Positions 47,649-59,600 of a DNA stretch of 64,000 nucleotides are shown here, in pieces. The notes beneath the pieces were generated by a model. The model was not told the DNA's origin. It searched no databases and was given only the letters and a program-made list of their open reading frames with translations. This stretch comes from Loripinus fragilis. Taxonomy: Eukaryota > Mollusca > Bivalvia > Lucinida > Lucinidae. A program made the position numbers and the translations under genes. How positions within the stretch are numbered: the first letter of the stretch is position 1; each line of letters starts with the position of its first letter. The stretch lies in NCBI GenBank assembly GCA_964019695.1, contig OZ026514.1, positions 99,192,845 to 99,256,844 on the forward strand, in the 5' to 3' direction.

Positions 47649-50600
47649 CCTTTGCCATTATCAGGCCTCTACGTTAAGAATGCTTAATTAAAAATCATTT
47701 TTCTTTTTTCTCAAACATATTATGTGGGTACTCAAAAGAACCTTCTCACTGAGAGGGTTCTTTTAAGCTCCCAAAACATATGTTAAAACAGAAGGTTAAG
47801 CAAATATTAATTTAAAGCTTAAGAATATCGTTTATCTTGACCTATGCATTATCAGCTGCAGCAGGGAGCACAGTAGCTCAGTGGTAGAGTGCTTGACATC
47901 ATCGTTATCGTCATCATCAGCATTATCATCATCATCATTGTCATCATCATCATCAATAATGTCATCGTCGTCGTCATCGTGGTCATCATCATCACCATCA
48001 TCATCATCATCACCATCCCCATCCCCATCATCATCATCATCAACATCATCATCATCACTATCATCATCATCCAAACAAATGTACATTGTATGTGTATACG
48101 TAGTTCTGAAAACAGCCAGCCCTTTTAAAATGTGTGTGTTTTTAGCTCAAACGATCACTTTGTGCTCAAAGATGAGCTTTTGTGATCATTCTTTGATCGA
48201 CCTGCATTGTGTGTATACTTTTTTTTTTAAACAACATCTCCTAAATATCTGGCAAATTTAAAATAGTAAGGCCCTCTACCAAAATTGCTCAATGGTTCTG
48301 CTCCGCCCAACAAAATGGCCACCAGAGCTAAACAAGAAAATCTTCAAACATCTTCTTTTCCTGAACTGCTGGTACTTATTCAAAATAATTGAACACATAC
48401 ATTTAATGTTCCTCATAGGCCCTCTACCAAATATGCCCAAAAGGTTTCACTCTGCTGAACAAAATTGCCACCAGATTTAAAATAAAAAAAAATTCAAATG
48501 TTTTCTCCTGAACTTTTGGCTCTTATTCAAAATCACACAAATATTCCTCATAAGGCCCTCTACCAAATTGCCCAAATAGTTCCTCTCCACTAAACAAAAT
48601 AGACACCAGAGCCACATCTACTCCTGCATCTTCGCAAGCCAAGGGTACTAAGTCCACTTCATTCCTTACGCACGTAAGGAATGAAGTGGACTTAGTACCC
48701 TTGGCTTGCGAAGATGCCACTCCTGAAATGCTGGCCCAAATTCAAAATAATTTCACACAAATTTTCCTCATGAAGCCCTCTGCTAAAAATGTCCAAATAG
48801 TTTTACTCTTTCTAACAAAATAGCTGCCAGAGTTAAAAATAGAAAATCTGTTCTGGAATTTCTAGCCCAAATTCAGAATAATTTTCAAAAATGTCATTCA
48901 TAAGGCCCTCTACCAAATTGCCATGATGGTTTTGCTGTGCTCAAAAAATTTTATATGTTTGTTCCAACATAAATATTTATGAATTTATACTCACAACAAT
49001 ATTACATATGCTACCCTATGTCACTATTTTCTCATTTCAGAATTTGTACTCATTCTGTACTTTTGTGGTGTGGATCTCCTTCAAGAGAAAGGACCATGAA
49101 GCAGTAAAGAAGGAAGTTGGCAGGTACGGTAAATGTTCTAAAATTTTGAAAACTTTTCTCTTTCTGTTCTCAAATAAAACGTTGGTCTTCAGGGCTGGAA
49201 TTTGCAAAATTGTTGTCAAAATAGTAAACAGGGAATACCCTGATCAGACTTTTTCTTTTGAAGCAGTCTGATCTGAGTCTGCACTGTTTTTGTAGGCTTG
49301 TTTGGGCGGCGCAACTAGTCTTCGAAACTTTAGAACATTTATCATAGTAGAGAAATTTAACTCTGCATGCTGGGTAATTTTTCATGCTTTTGTTGTCGTC
49401 TGCTGACATTTCAAAGTTAACTTCTTTCAGGAACAATATAAGAGTGTCAAACAGTTTGACATTCTGTCAGTCCTGATCTGGGTCCAAACTGTTTGTAAAG
49501 ATTGTAAAAATTTAGCTCTTTGTATTGTAACTCTTTCAAAATTAAGTTTTTCAAAAAACTCTTTCTTGAAGGATATAAGAGAGTCAAACAGTTTGGATCC
49601 AGATCAGGACTGACATTCTATCAGTCCTGATCTGGCAAAGATTATCAACAGATGACAAAAGTCACCACTAGCAAAGAAAGAGTTAATCCCATATTTTCAG
49701 CTCACCAGCTTTTGTGTGCATAGCATGATAAATACCATCCTTGGTAACCCTGGCGTGACCCATTCCATACCCACTGTGATGAATGCAGTGGTAACCGAAT
49801 GGTTCACTCCTGAGTTACCGAGGATGGATAAATACAACATCTGAGAAAGCCTCACTGGCGTCACTGCGTTGTGTCCTTGAGCAAGACACATTGATCCTAG
49901 CTTAGTACTGGTTCAACCCAGGAAGACCTGTCCCTTTATAACTAAAAGATTGTTGATGGATGTAAAGAATCAAACAAACAAACAAACAAACAAATAAAAC
50001 AACATCTGAGAGTTTGAAAACAAGAAATGTCTGTTGTTGTTTTTTTTACAGCATTTTAGTTTTAAAGAGCAATTGAAATTTCATTCTCCGCTGAGTTGAG
50101 CATGAAAAAAAGTTTTTATCTTCTTTCAGGATGCTGCGTTCCAACACTTTTAATCCTGCCATAAGAGTGAAAAATGCACCCGAAGGTAAGTTTTCTATTT
50201 TATACATAGTCAAAATTGTAATTGTTTTCTTGCCCATTGACTTAAACATGTGTTTTGGATGCTCAAAAGAACAGTCTCATTGAGACGGTTCTTTTGAGTA
50301 CCCACAACATATGTTTTAAATGAGAAATAAGAAAAATAATTTTAAATAACACACTCATAACCGAGGCCTGTTATATCTATATTACCACAAAATCTACATG
50401 CCAATTTTGAACACAACATTTAACTTCCTTATGAGGTGTGTAAAAAGTAGAGATTGAATTGCAATTAGCTTTGTCTGTTTGATTTGATTCTTTACATCCC
50501 AGTCAAGAATTTTTCAGTTATATCGGGACAGGTCATCCTGGGTTGAACCAGTACTAAGCTAGGATTAATGTGTCTTGCTCAAGGACACAACGCAGTGACG

Positions 50601-53600
50601 CGAGTGAGGATTGAACCTGCAGCCCTTCAGTCTCGAGTCAAGCACTCTACCACTGAGCCACTGCGCTCCCAAATTGCAAATAGCATAAAAAGTAAGTGCC
50701 CAGGTAATACGCAAATCACACACAGCAGAACAGCCCACGGCACCGCGAGGAAGAGCCACAGAACACTAACAGTCACAAGGCATCAGGAAGACAATTAAAG
50801 TAGAGCAACCAGCTCTGTCTTGACTCTTTCTCGTCAAGATGATTGCAAAACTAGAAAGGACACTGAGTACTGCATAACAAAACAAGGACCAAGCACAGAA
50901 CCCACACAAACAATGGGAGCTACAATAAAACAATAAATTAACAACAACAGAACCACTGCCATAGAACGGACACCAGCCTAATATCTCTGATCAGAATATT
51001 AGAAAATGTTATGACCACCACTTCTGAACCATATAGTTATTTATTATACAGTAAAACCTGTGTAAAACGACCACTTTCAAAAAGACAAAAAATCGTTTTC
51101 AAAACCAATTATCTCAAAATGCAGGTCAAAAGTATTGCAGAATGCTCCAATGCAGAATGCTCCCTTTGGAGCATTCTGCAATACTTTCTATCTTCATTTA
51201 ACTTCCATTTGTCATTAAGATCTTTGTTTTGTCTATTTTTGAGTGGCCGTTTTACACAGGTTTTATTGTATATAACCTAAAAACAGAAGATTTCTCATTG
51301 GTCGAAAGGGATCTATTTTGGAAAGTCATATTCAGTAAAACCTGTGTAAAACAGCCACTCAAAAATAGACAAAACGAAGATCATAATAACAATTGGTAGC
51401 TTATTGAAGGTTGAAAGTATTACAGAATGCTTTCCTTGGAGCATTCTGCAATACTTTTCACCTGCATTAAGTGATAATTGGTCTTGATAACCAATTTTTG
51501 GTCTTTTTGAGAGTGGCCGTTTTACACAGGTTTTACTGTTGTGTAAACAACTCATAAGATACCTACCATGCACTTATATGAGGATGTCAATGGGGTTTAC
51601 TGCGAATCATGGCCCTAAAATTTATTGATTAATGAATTTGGCCCTAAATTTTAATGGTTAGCAAATTTTTAGGGTAAATTTTACCGAATAACGGAATGAG
51701 AGGTGCAAGTGATTAGCCAATTTAGGCTTAAAAATATAATGATTAGCGATTTTTCGGCAAAAAAATTACCAAATAGCGGAATGGTGTGTTTTATCGGTTA
51801 GCGAATTCGATGGAAAAAGCTATTGTACCTCGTAAATGCCTCTAGACAGGTTTTAATTTTTACTGATTACTGATTTTTGGGGCTAATTTTTACCTTTTAC
51901 TGATTTTTGGGCCAAAATTTTACTGATTACTGATTTTTGGGCCAAAATTTAACTGATTAGCGAATTTTGGTGAAAATTTTATTGATCAGCGATTTCAGAG
52001 GTACCCCATTGAGACCCTCTTATATGAGCATGTGCAAATATTGGGTTAAATATGGTATTATTATTACAGAAAAAGAGGTGGAGAAGAAAGAGGAGGGTGG
52101 AAGAAGAGAAATACAAGTGGAGAAAAAAATCACACCTGCTGAATATAGAAGACTTCATCCGTAAGATACATTATTTACTGAATACTTACACACTTAACTC
52201 TTTGCCTACTGGGCTTTGCATGCTTTTTTGCCGTCAAAACCAACTTTTTTATATGGCGCACAGTGCTTGACTTGAGACCGAGGGGCCGCAGGTTGGAGCC
52301 TCACCGGCGTCACTGTTTTGTGTCCTTGAGTAAGACGACATTTATCATTGCTTAGTACTGGTTCAACCAAGGAAGACCTGTCCCCACATAACTGCAAAAT
52401 TGTTGACGGGGACATATAGAATCAAATCGAACAAAAATCAACTTTTTTGAAAAATTCTTTCGGGAATACCATCAGATTGTCACAGTTTGGATCCAGATCA
52501 GGACCGACATTTTTTCGGGCCTGATCTGGGTCCAAACTGTTTGCAAATGTTATCAGCAGATGACACTAGTAGGCAAAGAGTTCGCCCTTTATATACCTAT
52601 GGAGTTATCCATAAAGTTGGATACAATGAAGTTAAGATTGTCCATTTTATGTTGAGGGGTCACAGTTTACAAATTCTAAATAATTTTGAATTTCTTTCTC
52701 TAAAAATCATTTTTGTCTCTAAAGCAAAAAATGCCGACCCTGATGAAATGCTGTGACATATATCACCGGGGTCCTCACTGTTTGCCAAAGTACATGTTTT
52801 CTTCAATGTACATTATTATATACACTGTAAAGCATTATGCAGGGCTCTATGGCAATGTTCGACAGTTCTAGTGTTCAATTAATATACCATGTACACCAAA
52901 AAAAAAAAAAAAAGTTGCAAAAAAGTGGTAAAATGCTTGACAAAGCCTCGCATTTTGTATCTTTTCTCAACTCATTCAATAGGTTCAATAATATATATGC
53001 ATTTAAGAAGATACCCTCTATACATGTACTGATTTGTTGACTTCTTTTCAATACTTTCAGGAAAAGGCCAGCAATCAAGTCTATAATTCAGTAAGTATTC
53101 AAATAATTCAGTAAGTATACAATTATTTCAGTAAGTATACAATTAATTCAGTAAGTTTACAATTGATTCAGTGAGTATACAATTAATTCAGTAAGTATTC
53201 AATTAATTCAGTGAGTAAACAAATAATTCAGTAAGTATTCAAGCAATTCGTAAGTAAACTGACCTACAGAAATAATCTGTCATATATTTCAATGGTAATT
53301 TTGATTTTTGATTCTGTATGCCCTAATACTGATCGGATTCTAATGAAATAATGAGCATGTATAGCAAAATTAATGTGCTTAAGAAATCAAGTTTTAACTT
53401 TATTATGCACATGCTGAATACTGCGTTATGGAGACGTCAACGTCAAACTTTGAATGGCTATTTCTCTGTCAATAATGGGAATAATTTTTAACTGCAACGG
53501 AATCAGCAGACACCAGAAAACAGTGCATCTACAAAATGGTGAGAAACGGTTTAGTATTGACAAAGAAAATCAATTTATTCATATCAAAGTTACATTTTCA

Positions 53601-56600
53601 AATTTATGTCATCCTCAGTTCTCCACTGAGGACAATTTTTTGAAACTTTAGGGTGGCAATTTGTTTGGCAATCTCCAAACTATACTTCCAACTTGGTTTA
53701 CTTTTTCTTAACACTCATTAAGCTTCTTGCACAATGTAAATTATCTGAAAAAGTGTGAACGCCAGAGTGACACCGAACGTTGGTGACTGCAATTCTAAAT
53801 TTCATTTGCTTTGTTTTAATTGAGATGTTTGTCATGGCCTATGACCAAATTTTAAATCTTGACCAAATTAATAAAGATCCTGGGACCAATTAAAAACTGT
53901 CGGGTTTCTTTTGTTGTTGAGTATTTAAAATGATTACAGTCTACTCTCGATACCTCGAATTTCAAGGGACTGGGCAAAATATGTCGAGTTATCAGTAGTT
54001 CGAGGTAACCAAATCATGACGTATACCCACCATTTTGGGGCGAAATAATTCACGTTCTACCTGTCCATTAATAGATCGTTACTATAAGGAGCTATTTCAT
54101 TTATAAACTACGGGATGAATTGACCCAAGAATCAATTGACATTTGAAATTGAAACATTAAAACTTCTCAGGTACCGCTACAGTCCTGACATATATGACTA
54201 TTTTTTCACTTTCTAAGACTAAATAAAATAAACATAGCATTTTCAGTTGGCAACTGGTCCCGCGGTCGCAGGTTTTACCCTTCCGTAAGTAGTCAAATTT
54301 TAAGCCCCAACAGTGGTCATGCACGTTTTAATTGTGCACATGCCTTCCTAATCTATTTTTGTCATGACATGACCAATGTCCGAAAATAGCCTTAAACGCA
54401 CAAGTCTGTTTTCAAAATAAAAAAAATGGCCCGAGAAACAATTAAGTTATACTTTGGCCTTACTTTGGCCTTATTTAAAACGAGCAGTCATCGGACAGAG
54501 ATTGCTCAAATATGACACATTAGCTCATGTAGCCGCTTTGAAGTTGTACCACAATAGATCAATAGAATTCGGCGACCGCGGTCAATTATGTAATTATACA
54601 TATACAACACACTCATTTACAACTGCATGTGTCACACACGTGGACCAAGTGATCAAACAATTGGTGGTTTTAATGGGGATAATTAACGTTGAAAGCGGTG
54701 GATTAATTGGAGACACATTCAGATAAAAAGGTAATTTCTTATGAAATGGAATCGAGTTATGCGTTGTAAAATACACTAAAATTGATCAGCGGGACCAGTT
54801 TTTCGTAACGAGTTAACAGTTTTATTGACTTAGCCGTTGTCGAGATAAACGTTGTGGAATTGCAATAATATATAGGGGAAAATACCGGGACCGGGCCGTC
54901 AGGTTGAGATAAGTGATAGTATTGAGTTATGCATAGTTGAGTTAACGAAAGTCGACTGTACTTAGCTTGTACAGTAGGATCACGTAAATTCTAAGTCTTA
55001 AGAACTAGAGGTTTTATTTTGAATTATCAGTAGTTGGAATTATAGGGAGGTAGACAGAAAATTATATATCCTCCAAAAATGATTAGTATCAAAAGAAACG
55101 TTTCTTTAATGCATCTGAAACTTTTTTTTCAAAAATATTTCATAAATAGGTCCTTTTCTCTGATTGCATTGTGTCTTAAATTTAATTCGAATTAGCGAGT
55201 ATTTAAAACAATCAGCGTTCAAATTTTCATGGTTTTACTGTATTTTGTTACCTTACAGTCCTGGCAGTCAGTGTTGTTCTTTTAACTCTTTGCATCACAC
55301 TTTTTTTTTTCTTGTCTTTTGATTTTTTTTTCAAAATAAACATTTTCCAAAAATTATTTTAGGAACATCATGAGTGTCAAAACAGTTTGGACCCAGTATG
55401 ATTTTTTATCAAAATAAACATTTTCAAAAAAGTAATTTAGGAATATCATCAGTGCCCTTGTCTGGCCTGATCTGGGTCCAAACGTTTTTGCAAAGGTTAT
55501 CAACAAACAACACTAGAGTTAAAGAATAATAATAAGGCTTGTTATTTCATATTTATAAAGCAAGATCTTGTTCTTCTTTTGCACAATTTATAAAATCAGA
55601 TTGCTTAGTTCCAAAAATGTTTCCTATACGAAGTGTATGAAAACAGTTGGTAGCGATAAGTGAAAATTGGTGAAATTGAGTCTCATAGTATAAGTACCCA
55701 AGTTAGAATGTTCAATGTACTGTACAGTCAGACCTGTGTAAAACGGCCACTCAGATCTTAATGACAAATGGTAGCTTAATGAAGGTCAAACATATTGCAG
55801 AATGCTCCCCTTGGAGCATTCTGCAGTATTTTTTACCTTCATTATTAAAGCGATATTTGGTCTTGAAAACCAATTTTCGGTCTTTTTGAGAGCAGCCATT
55901 TTACACAGGTTTTACTTTACTGTATTGTATCTATTGCAGTCAGCGATCTCCTGCTGTTGTGGCTATATTGCCGTCACCCAAGGAAGAAGCTCATTGGTTG
56001 TTTAAAACTAGAAGACCTCTCTCACCAAAGTAAGTTGGGAAGTTTCTTCACCTCCCTATTGTAATGATACAATACAGGGCTGTGGAAATACCATGCCCGA
56101 CTTGCCCTACCTGGTCCCATTTCATTCAGGACAAGTTGAAATTTCTATTTACTTGTCCTTGGACAAGAACAAATTGATGTATAAAGTTAATACAATTCTG
56201 TATTTCATATTTTGATTAATTATTACAAGCTCACATATTGCATTGAAAACAGTGTGGACCCTGATCAGCTGGCTTCTTCAGAAGCCAGCTGATCTGGATC
56301 TACACTGTTAACAAGAGAGTTCATATCTGGTTTCATATTTCAAAAGAGTAAATTGTTTAAGCATGGAAAGGTACATGTATAAGCTAATCTGTTCTTTCAG
56401 ACAAGTGAAAATTTTCTTCGGGCAAGTATGTTATGGCCATTTACTTGTCCCTGAACAAGTAGAATTTTTTACTATTTCCACACCCCTGATACAATATATT
56501 CCCTATGTAAAGCCATGTTCATGTTCTGTAAGAATGAACTATTCTGTAGGTGTGTCATGTCATAATTTACCAATTGAACAGAGAAATTATAGGAAAATAA

Positions 56601-59600
56601 CCAATTTTATAAAGAAATTATAGGAAAATGACCAGTTTTATGAAGAAACTATAGCAACATAAATAATTTTACAAAAAAATTATAGGAAAATATCCAATTT
56701 TACAGAGAAACAGTCACAGTTTATCTTTAAGACTGTATCTTTATATTCATTGAGTTTATGCGGCTTTAAGAACATCAGTAAGAAACCAAGGCACCCATTT
56801 AGCTATTTTTGCTGAAAACCGTCAGAATTCCAGCCAAAATTATGGTTACACTTTAGTTCTATTTTCTGAGCTAGCAATATTTCAACTTAACATACGGTAC
56901 ATTTGATTTGAAATAACTTGTTACAATCTCAGCTATTATTCTGTATCAATTCTAATGGTTGTTTAAAAAAGCGCTAAAACGAAGCCACAACAACATAGTT
57001 TTTAATTTCCGCCAGTGACCAGTTCAGGTATACTGGTCCCAGGTTGCATGAATAATGCTCATTTTAATGGTGTCTTTATGGTGTTACAGCTTGCTGAACA
57101 AGAAAGGCCATGAAAATGATGATGATGATGAAGATATTTACTTCATTATGTTGCATGAATAATCCTCATTATAAAGATGCCTTTATTGTGTTATAGCTCA
57201 CTGAGCAAGAAAGGCCATGAAAATGATGATGTAGATATTACTTGATTATGTTGCATGAATAATGCTCATTTTAATGGTGTCTTTATTGTGTTGTAGCTCA
57301 CTGAGCAAGAAAGGCCATGAAAATGATGATGTAGATATTACTTGATTATGTTGCATGAATAATGCTCATTTTAAAGGTGTCTCTATTGTGTTGTAGCTTA
57401 CTGAGCAAGAAAGGCCATGAAAATAATGATGATGTAGATATTTACTTAATTATCTTGCATGAATAATGCTCATTTTAATGGTGTCTCTATTGTGTTGTAG
57501 CTCACTGAGCAAGAAAGGCCATGAAAATAATGATGATGTAGATATTTACTTGATTATGGTGTATGAATAATACATTTTAATGGTGTCTTTATTGTGTTGT
57601 AGCTCACTGAGCAAGAAAGGCCATGAAAATAATGATGATGTAGATATTTACTTGATTATGGTGTATGAATAATTCTCATTTTAATGATGTCTTTATTGTG
57701 TTGTAGCTCACTGAGCAAGAAAGGCCATGAAAATAATGATGATGTAGATATTTACTTGATTATGTTGTATGAATAATTCTCATTTTAATGCTGTCTTTAT
57801 TGTGTTGTAGCTCACTGAGCAAGAAAGGCCATGAAAATGATGATGATGAAGAACTAGAAGAACCAGATTTAAATAAATCCGGACTCGTTTCTTTCAAGAA
57901 AACTTTCAAGTAAGATATACGGGCAGCGATATGAGAAGCTTGTCTTAACTCTTTACTCCATAATAAAGGCCTTTTGAGGCCTTTGAAATATCATGTATTT
58001 GAAAATATTATGGAAAATGGAGCATTTCTCCAAAAGAGCTCCAAAAGAGCAAATGCTCCATTTTCCATAATATTTTCAAAAGTATTCAAAACTTAACTTT
58101 AATTTTTCTTGAATTTTTCAATGTTGTCTAAAAATAGAAAATGATGTCATTATAGCCTATGGAGTAAAGAGTTAAGGGTTTCTGACCAAGTAAGGCTAAA
58201 AACAGCCTGCTCAACTACAGAGACTAGTTAGTATATTGAAATTATGCATGGAGCTAGATGGGCTATTGTGTTTTCCAGATAGCGAATAACAAAGATGCTG
58301 ATCAGACTGAGTGGATGCGCAGGCTGGTCTGCATCTTTGTTGTTCCCATGCAACAACATCAGGTTTTCTCACCTTGAGGCTCATACAGGGTAGTTTATGA
58401 CTGGGGTTAATGGCTGTGATAATAAAAGTAATAAAATATGGCTTTTGAGTATGGACATTTGTGGGGTCTAGATGCAATGTTAGAATTAAAACCAATTACT
58501 CTTTGTTTGTTATAACGGTGACTTGTTGCTACTGATAATCTTTGCAAACAGTTTGGATCCAGATAACAACTGACAGAACTGATCTGGATCCAAACAGTTT
58601 GATTCACTGATAGTGTTCCTGATTTTTTTGTGGTTGTTGGAAAAGGTAATTTTGAAAAAAAGTCAGCAGATGACAACAAAAGCATGCAAAACCCCTATAA
58701 CTTTTTTTTATTAGACAAGAAATTAATGAAAAACAAAAAGGTAGTTTCTAAAGGTTTTGTTTTGCTTGTTAAAAATGCTATATTTTATATTTCACATATG
58801 AAAATATACCGGTAATTATTTGTAATCTACAATAAATTCCAATAAAGGGGGTACATGCATTAAGGGGCTAAAATGGCCCCCTTTGGAGCCAAAAACTGAA
58901 AATTGCTTTCCACAAATTTCTTTTGATGGGTTTATTAGAAGAATGACTGAAGTGTAAAATTTCGGCATTTATTTAAATTTTACCGTTGCTATGGTAACAA
59001 AAATGGCCGACAAAATAGGCATAAAATAGAGAAATTGCCATTTTTGACTAAATTTAAGGCTTTTAGAGACCATTTTTTTTAGAATTAGATATCAGCACAG
59101 CTAAATACCAAAAAATCCTTTTAATATGTTGTGTGTCATGATAATTCTCATCATCTGTTTAAATATCTTTTTGGTATTTGCTTGTGCTCTATGTTAATTG
59201 CTCTGTCAAACGTGTCAAATTTGCTCCAAAATGGTCAATTTCCTATTTTCAGCCTATTTTGATGGCCATTTTTGTTACCATAGCAATGGTAAAAGTCAAA
59301 CTAATACCAGACTGATACACTTCGGCCATTGTTCTAATAAACTAGTAAGAAGAATTTTGGTGAAATGTGAACTTCATATTTTGGCCTCATAGGGGGCCAA
59401 AATAGCCTCTTAATGCACGTAGCTCTTTTCTAGTATTTCATATATTGTTGTGTGTACCATATTCAGCCAAACAAAGGCACATGCTCCTAAAAATCACACT
59501 GAGTACTTAACAAGCTGTTCACACTATCTAGACCTGATTTCTAGTCTATCCAGTGGTGTCATTTCATCATTCATATAAATTCTTTGAGTGGATTTTGATC

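Noticed and set aside
47832..48086. Poly-aspartate, poly-methionine and poly-serine frames
   Set aside because: Translation of the interrupted ATC microsatellite in different frames.
54454..54726. 90-codon frame within the 1.0-kb TIR element
   Set aside because: No transposase motif recognisable by eye; it lies in an intron between exons that already match in phase.
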